A stretch of DNA of 64,000 nt. It comes from Oncomelania hupensis. Lineage: Eukaryota > Mollusca > Gastropoda > Littorinimorpha > Pomatiopsidae. Numbering within the stretch: the first letter of the stretch is position 1; the number at the start of each line of letters is the position of its first letter. The position numbers and the translations under genes were made by a program. The notes beneath the pieces were generated by a model that had not been told where the DNA came from, made no database searches, and saw only the letters and a program-made list of their open reading frames with translations. Location: positions 157,476,494 through 157,540,493 of the forward strand of contig CM072511.1 in assembly GCA_036898135.1 (NCBI GenBank), in the 5' to 3' direction. Shown one piece after another: positions 47,001-57,049 of the stretch.

Positions 47001-47694
47001 CACACACACGTGGATGGCCATCGCCATCGCGGAAGAAGTTCATCCCCAACTACAACAGCATCGCCGTACCACTGACAAATGGAACCCGGAAAATCGCCCC
47101 GGACAAAGTAGTATGGACAGCCGAATGCGAGACAGCATTCCAAACACTCAAAGACAGAATGACATCGGCGCCAGTACTCCACCTACCCGATTACTCGGCG
47201 CCAGTACTCCACCTACCCGATTTGACTCAGCCATTCGTTCTACGCACCGACGCAAGCGACTTAGGCCTCGGAGCAGTACTGCTACAGCGCGACCCCAAGA
47301 ATGCAGAGAAGTTATTCCCTGTCGCCTACGCCAGCAGAACACTGAGACCCGCCGACACACACTACGCCACGTCGGAGAAAGAATGTCTTGGACTAGTCTG
47401 GGCCATACAGAAGTTTCAACTCTACCTGTATGGGACCCACTTCACAGTTCAGGTGGACCACCAACCACTATCGTTCCTGGCAGCCTCCAAGTCTTTGAAC
47501 TCTCGCCTGATGCGATGGGCACTCACCCTTCAGGCATACTCATTCCAAATCGAGTACATCCCCGGCAAAGAGAACCACGGAGCCGACTACCTCAGTCGCC
47601 ATCTCGTGGAGGACACAGCAGCTGTCGCCCACCCAACACAACTAAGGGCCACAGCACCAGAATTCGTCCCCGCCCAGTAATACCCTGTCACTAG
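44050..47694 (+). CDS. Gag-protease-integrase polyprotein of element B
   Basis: ATG 44050. The N-terminal part (44150-44490) is a long coiled coil built of EAEQKKLE-type heptads. Capsid with SCAN-like core (YRQKF, FADRLSTTLDKWI, LLVWEQLRE) lies at about 44797-45075. Zinc knuckle CX2CX4HX4C is at 45245-45286. Protease LYDTGLSYDAIV is near 45435. The integrase HHCC finger lies at 45960-46085, with its last cysteine changed (CHQG). Catalytic D 46171, D 46348 and E 46456 are spaced D-x35-E. The GPY/F module (WRGPYRVT) is near 46875. Conserved coding stops at about 47020. From there to 47694 the frame is only an out-of-phase reading of the RNase H region. It can in principle make particles and integrase but no RT. 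Confidence 0.88.
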   Translation: MSDPVALRLRFKELGEALHLAGGDLIAYINAEVEKQEAKAERAAEREQKKLEAEQRKAELEAEQKKLELEAEQKKLALEAEQKKLEAEQKKLEAERETRKLELEAEQKKVAAERDAEVRRWEYERAEKEKEREEKEKERQHELELRRLGSGASSSSSTPPHSDQLEVASNPVQGMSFPLGTFNEREEGLDLYLTRFERLATEYKLDPTHWSFKLSQGLRGKAYDIYSKLPTDRVTDYHKVKEALLTGFELTGECYRQKFRTNRRVKGESYAQFADRLSTTLDKWISQSATAKTYDGLTELLVWEQLRETMTPELRTFSVEQGAERLEDLVKVADRYVAAHGEAKSFRRDLKPNGKEAQKRSPTREERTANKPNNPRPGQNKGPNTEFGKRGPAEQRRYCSFCNRNNHSTAECFKLAAQRREERESRPAHRVLTQSSGNKPHTIGDHPSVTDTVKVNGKEANCLYDTGLSYDAIVSESLVSRADLTDKTVDLQGADLTKPTTTCPIAWIEVESRYVTGRIQAAVLQKPLYDLVLGCRYVFLGTPPKTVEIAAVQTRAQAKTQPPQPEFAPNPGLEEIKTAQKEDTSIAKCFQKLPKAHTPPHKGDFYMEEGVLHRQGDGDHTQLVLPATLRAQVLELGHSMPLSGHMGIGATVQRISAHYYWPGITEDVKRYVKSCHQGQRYSPRHHTVPVTLGPSVVVGVPFQQVSVDIVGPLPMTKKRNRFLLTLVDACTMWCEAVPLPAIDTKKIADALIAIFTRVGFPDSIRTDNGSQFTGRPMQDVFELIQVHHIRTPPYHPASNGQVERLNGTLLTILRKVADDNPEAWDTYVNAALFAYRETPHAATGYTPSTLLFGRPLAGPLEALRRSWTEAKIDDTPRGATTYVADLQETLKATWKKAGEALKKARARQAKYYNRHAKDRELQVGDQVLLLLPSGTNKLDIAWRGPYRVTAKKSKTVYQVEVNGRARYHHINRLKKYTDRPATPSTHTWMAIAIAEEVHPQLQQHRRTTDKWNPENRPGQSSMDSRMRDSIPNTQRQNDIGASTPPTRLLGASTPPTRFDSAIRSTHRRKRLRPRSSTATARPQECREVIPCRLRQQNTETRRHTLRHVGERMSWTSLGHTEVSTLPVWDPLHSSGGPPTTIVPGSLQVFELSPDAMGTHPSGILIPNRVHPRQREPRSRLPQSPSRGGHSSCRPPNTTKGHSTRIRPRPVIPCH
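47036..47680 (+). pseudogene. RT connection and RNase H remnant of element B
   Basis: In the frame ending at TAA 47680, KFIPNYNSIAVPLTN is the RT/RNase H connection. Then TSAPVLHLPD is doubled by a 30-bp tandem duplication (47165-47222). It continues with FVLRTDASDLGLGAVLLQ, SEKECLGLVWAIQKFQLYLY, VQVDHQPLSFL and IPGKENHGADYLSR, which carry the RNase H D, E and D residues. It lies downstream of integrase and out of frame with it; the RT fingers and palm that should precede it are deleted at about 47020-47036. Confidence 0.88.
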
Positions 47695-47847
47695 TGTCCA
47701 TAGCTACCTGGCACAGCATTGCAGCTCAGGTAGAGCAACTTACTTAGTTTGTAAATAGGACCCTAGGATAGTGCAGTGTTAAACTAGGCTCTGTAGTAGA
47801 AAAAGGTCGAATCCAGTAGTCATCGCCTTTTTTCAGTTGAGGGAGCC

Positions 47848-48924
47848 TGTCACAAACTGGCTAGTTTTAACTCTGCTTGTTGACTATTTAGCCATGTGTA
47901 GTAATTGTAACAGTGAGAAGTTAGACTATTACACAGCAGCAATTAAATTACACAGCAGACCACACACCGCGAGCCCGACCCACGCTAGCGCAGTGAGTCA
48001 GCACTTGAGCTTTGAATCGGACCGTTTTATCCAATCAGAAGCAGGCTCAGTGGGTAGAGCAGTTTTGAATGTGTCAAAACCTAAGACAGTTTGAATGAGT
48101 CGTGTGTGAGACGAGGTAGAGTCTACATCTCCACAGCTAGAGAAATCTCTACACTCTTAGACCAGGAAGCAGGACTTTGAAATCTTAGAATTCTCTCAAG
48201 TCATCACGGGCCTGAACTTGTCAAACAGACGAGCTATCCCGAGCTATCCCGAGCTATCCTGTGCGTCCCACTCCACAGAAACGACTATAGTTGGTCGAGG
48301 AGACTCTACCGCACAAGACGGAAGGAGCTACCCGAAGAAACACCCTGTCAGACCCCACAGCGTGGCAAGGGAACCCAACTACACAACGACAAAGGTGTAC
48401 CAGAAGCTACCTCACAGAAGGACTTCGAACACCCCACACATGAGTTAAGTGCATAAGGCGAAGGTGCACTTAAACTGATCATAACAGGACCACAGTAATC
48501 CAACTCGTCAGAAACTGTAAAACGGACCACAGTAGTCCAAATCTACATGAAATATTATAGCAAGTGCCCGAGGAAGATATAACAGCTGCCTAGACTATCA
48601 GCGATCGAACTATTAGCAGTGACTGAGACTTTTTAAGTTAGATTAGTACTTAGAGAATCTTGTATAGAGTAGAAGAAATAAATGTGTGATTTTAACTGTT
48701 ATCAAGTGGCTGGACTACATATGATTCATAGCCGTGTGAAAGCTAGTGTGACAGTATTCTTTTACCATTTTTCTATCTATTTCTGTACCCCAACCTTAAC
48801 ACAGAACGAGCTAAACAAATAAATTTATTAAAGTAATTCATAGGGTGACTTACTAGCAGTTCCCACCGAATAAACGTGAGGGTCCATAATTCCATTGTGC
48901 AGAGCCCATAAACCCCACGTGACA
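47848..48924 (+). repeat. 3' LTR of element B
   Basis: Matches 42604-43680 except about two substitutions. Confidence 0.92.
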
Positions 48925-48926
48925 CA

Positions 48927-49085
48927 CGGTCGCCCAGAATCGTGCTGAATGGTGTGGGGCGTCAGGCAATACGCTTAAGGCGGCAAGTGGACGTCTGGGA
49001 CAGCTCGAGTGAGGCCCTTCAACGGCTAGCGCCTTCAGGCACTCTTGGGCTGGAAAAGCGCTGTACGAGGTCGATTAAATGTATC
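48927..49085 (+). mobile_element. SINE-like family S copy hit by element B
   Basis: CGGTCGCCCAGAATCGTGCT, TGGGACAGCTCGAGTGAGGC, GGCTAGCGCCTTCAGGC and GGAAAAGCGCTGTACGAGG. Element B inserted at its first bases, CACGG. Confidence 0.6.
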
Positions 49086-49319
49086 ATGATATGCGAGGTA
49101 GTGTAAGGATGGTTTTATGCACTGCGAGTATTGATCTTTGGATCTCTTGCTACAGCGATTGTACAAAGCTGTCGTAGCGGGCAGGCTCTCTCCAGACACC
49201 AGTACCATTTATCAAACGCAAACATGGCAGTCCCAGCATCCATCTGCCTCCGGTTAGGGCTGTTTATTAGCCAAACATACATACAGTGCCCACCAGCTGT
49301 CTTCTAGCCTTGGGAGACC

Positions 49320-49395
49320 ATCGCCGTAGCTTGGTGGTAGAGTGGTCGCCTGGCACACCGTTGACCCAGGTTTGAATCCTTTTGTGGGCAAGATT
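49320..49395 (+). mobile_element. tRNA-derived SINE head
   Basis: GCCGTAGCTTGGTGGTAGAG (A box) and CCAGGTTTGAATCC (B box). Stem pairing is poor, so not a working tRNA. Confidence 0.5.
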
Positions 49396-49607
49396 AAAAA
49401 TTGTATTTTTGTTTGGACTGTCCAGTTTAGCAGTATGATTGCCCAGTGTTGATTTATGACCCTAACCACGCTTCCATAAGGGTGGTTTCCCAAGTCTGCG
49501 CTATTGCCAATGGTGGATGTAATAGGCGTCAATTTTAATGTGCTTTCAACAATAAGAGGACGCGCCCAACCAGGCATGCGAATTCATCAGATGCATCTGG
49601 TTGCTGT

Positions 49608-49642
49608 CTCTATCCTATCTTTCCTCCTTGATAGGATAGGAT
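49608..49642. repeat. CCTATC / GATAGG inverted repeat
   Basis: TATCCTATCTTTCC is followed by TTGATAGGATAGGATA, a hairpin made of the LINE-tail motif. Confidence 0.5.
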
Positions 49643-49744
49643 ATCACTCGGTCGCAGCCAGCTATCTTTTAATATTAAGCATTCTAATGTCGGGAGAGGA
49701 GAAGGATAAGAAAAAGAAGAGTGGGAGCAGAAGAAGAAGTAGAT

Positions 49745-49856
49745 GGGGGCGCAGTTAGCTCAGTGGTGTACGCAGTGTACTCGAATGTCAGGCAATAACA
49801 TTGCAGGTTATACAGGCCAAGGGTTCAAAGCCCGCTTGACTGCCTGCAGTTTAAAA
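49745..49856 (+). mobile_element. tRNA-derived SINE cut by a solo LTR
   Basis: GCAGTTAGCTCAGTGGTGTA (A box) and GGGTTCAAAGCCC (B box); the solo LTR begins at 49861 in its tail. Confidence 0.5.
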
Positions 49857-49860
49857 AGAG

Positions 49861-51334
49861 TGTCACGTGGGGTTTATGGGCTCTGCACAATGGAATTATG
49901 GACCCTCACGTTTATTCGGTGGGAACTGCTAGTTAGTCACCCTATGAATTACTTTAATAAATTTATTTGTTTAGCTCGTTCTGTGTTAAGGTTGGGGTAC
50001 AGAGATAGATAGAAAAATGGTAAAAGATTACTGTCACACTAGCTTTCACACGGCTATGAATCATATGTAGTCCAGCCACTTGATAACAGTTAAAATCACA
50101 CATTTATTTCTTCTACTCTATACAAGATTTTCTATGTACTAATCTAACTTAAAAAGTCTCAGTCAATGCAAATAGTTCGATCGCTGATATTCTAGGCAGC
50201 TGTTATATCTTCATCGGGCACTTGCTATTAGCTTTCATGTAGATTGGACTACTGTGGTCCGTTTTACAGTTTCTGAAGAGTGGACTACTGTGGTCCTTTT
50301 TCTATCAGTTTAAGTGCACTGATTCCTGGGCACTTAACTTGTGGTTTGAAGCCCTTTGATGAGGTAGCTTCTGGTACACGTTGTGTCGTCGTGTAGTTGG
50401 GTCCCTTGCCACGCTGTGGGGTCTTGCAGGGTGTGTTTCAGGGTAGCTCTCTCCGACTTGTGCGGTAGAGGCTTCGCAGACAACTCGTCGTTTCTGTGGA
50501 GTTGGGCGCACGGGATAGCTCGCCTGCTCGTCTGTAATATAAGAGACGAAATTCTGCACAACCCCGAATAATCGGTTTGTGCAGAGCGTCTCACTGAAAG
50601 CCAAAGTAGCCCTCAGTGATAGCTCCACATCTCTATACATAAGCGACGAACATTCTGCTACTTCCGGGGTCCACATCAAACGTGGCTAACTACACACATA
50701 CAGAATTAATGATATTATAAACATTCAGTGGTACAGCCACTGGTCTGCAAACATACACATAAGTTAAACAACAGTGGTTCCGTCCGGTATACAACATGGC
50801 GCGCAACCGGTCGTGATTCGCCTCGTGGTCGGCTCTTCCACGTGGTACGGCAAATTCGGATTAATAATTCACATTTATGCATAGCAAATTCTACAAACAT
50901 AATTTCAACAATAATATAAATATATCACGATGAAACAGAAGTATGTTCATTTACCTGTTGACAAGTCAGGCCTCGTGGCGACTTAATAGAATTCTAAGAT
51001 TCTTAAGTCCTGCTTCCTGGTCTATGAGTGAAGATATTTCTCTGCCAGCTATGAAGCTGTTAACTCTTCCTCGTCTCACACACAACTGACTCAAGCTATG
51101 CTAGGGTTTGACCCATTCAGAACCGGCTCTAACCACTCTGCCTGAGCTCTGATTGGTTAACATATTCAGATTCAAGGCCCACAGTGCTGACGTCACTAAC
51201 TGCCGGCGTCAAGCACGCAGTGTGTATACCTCTACCGTAATCAGCTGCTGTGTACTACTCTAACTTCTAAAGTTACAATGACTAAACAAGGCTAAATAGT
51301 AAATAGGCAGAGTAAAACTAGTCATCTCGTCACA
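49861..51334 (-). mobile_element. Solo LTR of family B, long subtype, with target duplication
   Basis: 1474 bp. On the minus strand it starts TGTGACGAGATGACTAG and ends CCACGTGACA. Flanked on both sides by AAGAG. Its middle (about 50690-50990) has sequence absent from the 1077-bp LTRs of element B but shared with the solo LTR at 60137. Confidence 0.88.
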
Positions 51335-51534
51335 AAGAGACACTGCGTCCCTGCTCCTACAGATGAGAGTATACATCGAGGTCTAGTCAGTGCACGCACG
51401 CATTTCATCGCATGGACTTTGAAGATCCCGTACTTCATTTCTTGGACGGGTGAGTGCCGGCCACACAAATACATCCAGCACGCACTAGGTCCCTTCTCCC
51501 AATCCCCGGTTCCCTGGGCGTCAGATTATGCGCA

Positions 51535-51680
51535 TAAAGAATGCAAGTGGGCGCCTCGGGCGGCTGGAGTTAGATCCTGTATCGCCCAGCGCCTTGAACT
51601 AGAAAAGCGCGCAGTAAGAACGAAGAAAAAATATATCAACAAGAAGGTGAACAAGAAGGGCAAGAACGACAACAAACAAT
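51535..51680 (+). mobile_element. SINE-like family S copy
   Basis: GTGGGCGCCTCGGGCGGCTG, TAGATCCTGTATCGCCCAGC, GCCTTGAACTAGAAAAGCGC, then AAC/AAG repeats. Confidence 0.6.
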
Positions 51681-51774
51681 AGAACGTGGAACCACAGGAA
51701 GAAAGTCCTATCTTGACTGATTCCTGACACGTGTGGGCCATTTCAGACGCTATGCATATCTGCTGCTGCCACTA

Positions 51775-53871
51775 GCCTATCCTATCCTATTCTATCCGGT
51801 AACTCAAAGGTCGTTGGGGCAGCACAGATGATCGTTTAACTAGCGTACTTCATCTTTCTCTGTTCTCAGCAACCCTCATGTCTTCGTTCAGTGTCAAACC
51901 AGCCCACTCTCGAATGTTGTCCTGCCACCTCTTTTTTCTGTCTCCCTCTTCTTCTACTTCCTTGCAGGATGGTTTTTGCAAGGTCTGATGCTCTGGTGAC
52001 GTGGCCATAACATCGGAGTTTCCGTTTCTCCACCACTGTGAGCATGTCATCATGCTGTCCAATGGCTTGTGTGATGGTCTGTCGCACTTCGTTGTTGGTG
52101 ATGTGCTGGGTATAGCAAATGCCCAGAAGTCCTCTGTACCACCTCATCTCCATGCATTTTATTATTCCTTGTAGATCTGTTGTGAGGGTCCATGTTTCGC
52201 AAGCGTATAGGAAGATGGAGATGACAAGGGAGGGCAGCAGCCTTACCTTGGAATGTAGACTGATGGCCCTGTCTTTCCAAATTGGCTTCAACCTTGTCAG
52301 TGCAGCAGTTGTTTGTTTCGATCCTGGAGAGGACTTCGTGTCGGGACCCATTTTCTAATACAATGGCTTCTAAATATTTGAAGCTATGCACTGTGTTGAG
52401 GGATTGGCATTTGACTTTGATATCCATGTTGATGCCTTTGGTGTTATTGGTCTTCTCTGCACATTTTTCCTTCCATAGGCTCTGGAGGTGGTCTCAAGCC
52501 TCTGTAACAGCTGCTTACGTTCTTGTTCCTCTCCAGCCAATCCATCAATGTCATCCGCAAAACTGAGGTTGGAGATTGCTTTAGCCCCTATGCAGACCGT
52601 ACCTTCGTGATCTGCAAGGGCATCTGACATGATGCGCTCTAGGAAGATGTTAAAGAGTGTGGAAGAAAGTAGACATCCTTGACGCACATCAGATTGTTGT
52701 TTTGGACCATTTCCCGATGGCGCTGTTGTGGAGGACTGCACTAGTAGCTTTGTCATACTGGCTTTTGATGACTTCAGTAATGTTAGGGCTGATGTTGTAC
52801 ACTCTCATGGTTACCCTCAGAGCTGCATGCCAGACTCGGTCAAACGCTTTCTTGAAGTCTACAAACACATGATATAGATGTTGGTGCTGTAGGTATTTCT
52901 CGCAGATTATTCTGAGGTTGAAAATCTGTTCAATGGTATTTCGTCCTGCCCTAAATCCTGCTTGTTCTTCAGCTATGATTTGTTCAGCTTGGTGCTTCAA
53001 ACCTGTTGAGTTTATTTTCAGGAGGACCTTGCTGGGAAGGCTGATGAGGCTGATGGTGTGGTAATTTTCACACTCCTGAAGGTTACCCTTTTTGGAAAGA
53101 GTGATGACAAGCGACTGGGTCCATGGTGTTGGCCACTCCCCGCTCTGCCAGATCTTGTTACAGATAATGGTGAGGGCGTCAATCATAGCTTCCCCTCCGG
53201 CTTGCAGCAATTCTGCGGGTATGTTGTTCACTCCCGCTGACTTCCCCTTCATTAGTGATTGCACTGCTGCTTCAAATTCTTCTCGGAGAATTGGGAGGGT
53301 TTCTTCCTATTCTCTGTTCTGGTGACATGCTGGAACTGATGGGTCTCCGTTTGGTATGTGGTTGTAAAGGTGAGAGCAGTACTCTGTCCATCTATCCAAG
53401 ATTTCTTGTTCTTCTGTTATTTCTTTATTTTGTGATAATAGGGGAGGGGGCGGGGAAGGAATTATTTATTAATTTGTTTTAAGTTTTATTTTTTATTTAA
53501 TCATTTATTTTTATTTTTTTTCTTCAGGGAAGAGGGGGTGGGTGGAGGATGTTGGAGGCCCAACTTCAACTTTCTGTAAGACGCAAAATGACATTTATCA
53601 GTACTTCGTTCTTCAAAGGTCAATTAATTTCAAAAATATTTATGATGTGCGCATGATAGATTTTGTAAATAGTTTATGTTACATCAGTACAACTTATGTT
53701 AATCTGATGAAGAAAAATTGATACAACAACAGCTGTAAGCCTGGTAGGCTTTCTTGCTGTTGTTCTTGGTCCGACTGTTTGTTCTCTATTTCCTGGCATT
53801 GCTCTTCTATCCAGTTCTTTGCTGTGCGCATGCCTTTTCGGATGTCATTGTTGATTTTTCGGTGCGTTTGT
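51775..53871 (-). mobile_element. RTE-like LINE copy 8, minus strand, interrupted
   Basis: Tail CCTATCCTATCCTATTCTAT at 51775. Going right it covers the C-terminal domain (KRKLRCYGHVTRASD), SFKYLEAIV, SFADDIDGL (near 52545), LLSSTLFNIFLERIM, FKKAFDRVWHAAL, FRAGRNTIEQIFNLRII, SLVITLSKKGNLQECENY and SAGVNNIPAELLQAGGE. After a ~300-bp unrelated insert (53413-53725, T-rich) the linker (WIEEQCQEIEN, IRKGM) continues to 53871. The RT frame is open from 53264 to 52689 and again from 52756 to 52370. Confidence 0.87.
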
Positions 53872-54401
53872 GTGTGTGATGTTATCACCATTGCCCATGC
53901 TCAGCAGCGATGATGAGTGTGAAGACCGGCTACTGAGTACTCATAGACTGATTACTGAGTACTCGATTAGACCGATTACTCGAGTAATCAAGAACACTGA
54001 TAACCAGAGGACGGTGATGAGTGGACTTCTAGAGGAGACGTCGTCGTTCTGTCTTTAGAGGGCAGAGATAGGAAATATCAAACCGTCGTTTTATGACCTC
54101 CCCAATTTTTTTATATCTGGATAGCTAGATTTTTTTTCTCTTTATAATAATAATAATTAAGATTAATATAGCGCCCTTTTCTAATGAAAGCTCAGAGCGC
54201 TTTACATTCACATAAGGCACTTCTAAGAACTAAAATGGCTAAGCAATAACAATATAAAACTTGGTAAACAAAACATACCAAATTTCATTAGATAATATGA
54301 ACACGCACACACACACACACGCACACACACGCACATTCACCCACACACACTTATACAGAGTTTAACACAAATTCACATCGTGGTGTCATCAAAGTAACGT
54401 T

Positions 54402-54443
<42 letters not shown>

Positions 54444-54920
54444 TTACAGGAATGCTATTACGCGCTTTTTGTTCAATCGAACTCGAAGCGCGGCGATCTT
54501 AAAGAGATCGCTGTAACAGAAATCGAATATAAGTAAATAAATATTTTGAAATTGTAGATTTACTGCAACCAATACTAATAATAAAGGGATGGAGAAACTC
54601 GGGAGTACCCGGAGAAAAACGTCGGTGTCCTGAAAAGTCTTGTAATTAAGTCATGTACGTTCGTGGCCCACGCACGGTTGAAACCCACAACCTTTGGGAA
54701 ACCATCTCCCTATGAAGTGAGCTAGCAGGCCATCCCTACAGTGTGTCTGAGACTTGTCTTCTCTAGCCTCAGCCGCGCTGTGTGTGATGAAGGCGGCGAT
54801 AAGCAAGCTGAGGGTCTCAGATTGTCGTAAAAGTTCAACAGTAGCTCTCTAACTGCCATCGTTTGACACCCGAGTGCCGCAGTAGTTGCGGTAACGTTAC
54901 GTTTACTTAGTGTTTACCCT
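53872..54920. other. Non-coding stretch with AAT arrays and 'GCGC' short repeats
   Basis: AGCGCCCTTTTCTAATGAAA with CTCAGAGCGCTTTACATTCA at 54170-54212; AAT array 54405-54443 followed by TTACGCGCTTTTTGTTCAAT; CA run 54305-54335. TACTGAGTACTC occurs twice near 53930-53975. No gene recognised. Confidence 0.5.
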
Positions 54921-55452
54921 TACTTGTAGCAGATAACGGGGGAGAGAGGGGAGGGGGGAGACAAATTATTCAATTACGATACGACCGTTAATAAAGAAGA
55001 AGACGATCAAGAAGTAGAGAGATCGAGAGAGAGAGAGAGTGTGTGTGCTATGATGATGACATTGTCGTAAAAAGATGTGTATTAAAACAAAAACTACAAG
55101 TACATTGGTTTATAGATGGGGGGTGGATGTCGGTCAATGACGCAACGAACATTAATTTTGTGGGTTTTGTTTGTGTTTACCGGCTGCCATATTGCGTAAA
55201 CGGAAGTTGACGTGTTATTTTGCCAAACATCGGACAGGGAAAAACCACAAGCATGTTGCGGTTAATAGTGGAGAAGGGGGACAGGCGAGACGGAAGGGGG
55301 TGGGGGAAGGAGGTTATTTAGAGAAGCAGGAATGTACGAAGGTTTGTGTTGTGACTGTTAGATAGAAGGGAAAGAAGTAGGAGAAGGATAAAGAAGGAAA
55401 GGAAAGAACGGTACATGAAAGTTTGTGGTATGATAGAAAAAGAAGAACAAGA

Positions 55453-55509
<57 letters not shown>

Positions 55510-55695
55510 AGGGAGAGCGAGCATCGTAAGAAAATAGAATATAAATAATATGGTATTAAAAATAAAATATAAACAAATTAATAAACTTAATATGAAGAAT
55601 TCAGGAGAAAGGAAATAGGAAATTAGAAAGTGTTTATTTCAGTTTTTAACATTCAGTTTGATTAGTGAGGAACAATCATTTTCATTGTTCGAAGC
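54921..55695. other. Non-coding stretch with GA microsatellite
   Basis: GA array at 55450-55503, G/A-rich flanks. No gene recognised. Confidence 0.5.
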
Positions 55696-55895
55696 TTGTT
55701 GTTGTTGTTTGTAGATTATAGTCACACGACACTTTCGCATGTAGGTGACTACTGGACCGATTTATACTGACACCAGCGGGCCAGTTGTTGGTAAAGGGGA
55801 AAATAATATGATCACACGTTGACCAAACCGGGATTCGAACCAGCGACCTTTCGGTTACTAGCAAGACGCTCTTACCAACTGAGCTACCCGGCCCC
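55696..55895 (-). mobile_element. Complete tRNA-derived SINE with 10-bp target duplication
   Basis: Flanked by TGTTCGAAGC at 55686-55695 and 55896-55905. On the minus strand it starts GGGGCCGGGTAGCTCAGTTG (A box) with GGTTCGAATCC as B box. A ~120-bp body follows, and it ends (CAA)n. The cloverleaf stems do not pair well, so it is a SINE, not a tRNA gene. Confidence 0.82.
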
Positions 55896-56149
55896 TGTTC
55901 GAAGCAGCGTTTGAGTGGCAGTAAAAGGCTTACGTTTGGGGCAAGCGGAGATGGAACTCGAAAACTTCTGAAACGCGAGATCTACACCTGTACTGAAAAC
56001 CCTGTATAACAACGAAATCTAAACCGCTGAAAACCCTGTGGAACACGAGATCTAACCACTGAGCCTATTCCACTCACCCGGAGGTACCCTCCCCACCCCT
56101 ACCCCCACCCCAGTCCCCCGTTTACCCATAACCTTAGTTGTTAGTTGCC

Positions 56150-56440
56150 ATGGCTGTGTTCGGTTTTGTTAGTGGAGGCCCTCGAAGACAGGAAGCAGTG
56201 AGAGCTTTTGACTCTTTCTTATCTCCCCTACTAGTCCCCTACTTCTCCAACGGTGCCCCCTCGGGGTTTCGGACACACTGCGTAACTGAGAGACAGCAGA
56301 GAAGACTCGACAGTAGAACCAAGGTGGAGAGGCGAGGTAAACCTCACCCGTCTCAGCTACATCGTACATTACGTTTCAATTGCCCGATGATTGGACGCGT
56401 GTGCGGACGTCATAACCAACCTTGTGTGCCACTAAAGTGA
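56150..56440 (+). CDS. Hypothetical ORF, doubtful
   Basis: 96 codons from ATG 56150, basic, with no recognised domain or splice signals. GC content is higher than in the neighbouring sequence. It may be chance. Confidence 0.15.
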   Translation: MAVFGFVSGGPRRQEAVRAFDSFLSPLLVPYFSNGAPSGFRTHCVTERQQRRLDSRTKVERRGKPHPSQLHRTLRFNCPMIGRVCGRHNQPCVPLK

Positions 56441-56534
56441 TAAACTTTGGACATAAAAAAACCAGTTGTTTTTTTTAATTTAAATTTTTAGGGAAGGGGT
56501 TGATGGGTGGGTGGATGAGACATAAAAAAAAAAG

Positions 56535-56830
56535 GTAGGGTAAAGGTATTCCCATAGCCTTGTGGCCGTAGGGGAGCGTGATGTTGGAGATCACACTTAT
56601 CTTGGGCCAGCGTAATGAGGGTGATGCCCAACTCTCTCCCTCGCTGCTTTACCTTCCCCACCCTCAAGAGAGTAGGTACTCAATCACAGTTGAGTCAACT
56701 GGGGGCGTTGTTGTTTGTCGCTTCACACCTTAGCGGTCACCCATCCAAGTGCTAACCGCACCGGACGGTGCTTCACTTTCGACACAGTAGCGAGTGCTCC
56801 AACCACTGCACTATCCGACACCCCTAACGA
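56535..56830 (-). mobile_element. SINE with tRNA-like A box and 5S-rRNA-like segment
   Basis: On the minus strand GGATAGTGCAGTGGTTGGAG resembles a tRNA A box. The following GGTTAGCACTTGGATGGGTG then ACCGC closely matches the internal control region of animal 5S rRNA (GGTTAGTACTTGGATGGGAG). The tail segment CCACAAGGCTATGGGAATAC lies near 56555. Confidence 0.6.
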
Positions 56831-56988
56831 CATAAGGTTTCTTTTTACGATCTTGCGGTGTGTGTAGTATAGTATGTGTATGTGTGCGAACGCGCGCGCC
56901 TGAGTGCCAAGTTCACAAAGCTTTACAGTGAACATTTGGCGTGTCGCTTATATTTATAATGTATGATAATCACAGTCATGCTCGCGCG

Positions 56989-56990
<2 letters not shown>

Positions 56991-57027
<37 letters not shown>

Positions 57028-57049
57028 CACACACACACACACACACACA
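56991..57049. repeat. (CA)n microsatellite
   Basis: CA units with one AACA interruption. Confidence 0.95.

Larger units (their letters stand above)
42604..48924 (+). mobile_element. LTR element B: Ty3/gypsy (Gmr1-like) element lacking RT core
   Basis: 1077-bp LTRs at 42604-43680 and 47848-48924, termini TGTCAC..GTGACA, with the 5-bp duplication CACGG on both sides. I see two differences between the LTRs (near 43247/48491 and 43636/48880), so it is young. The 4167-bp interior has a primer site, a Gag-PR-IN frame, then RNase H, then a purine tract (TTGAGGGAGCC) before the 3' LTR. The RT fingers and palm are missing between integrase and RNase H. Confidence 0.92.

Noticed and set aside
55810..55895. 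tRNA gene
   Set aside because: A and B boxes are present but stems do not pair, and a 10-bp duplication plus (CAA)n tail mark a SINE.
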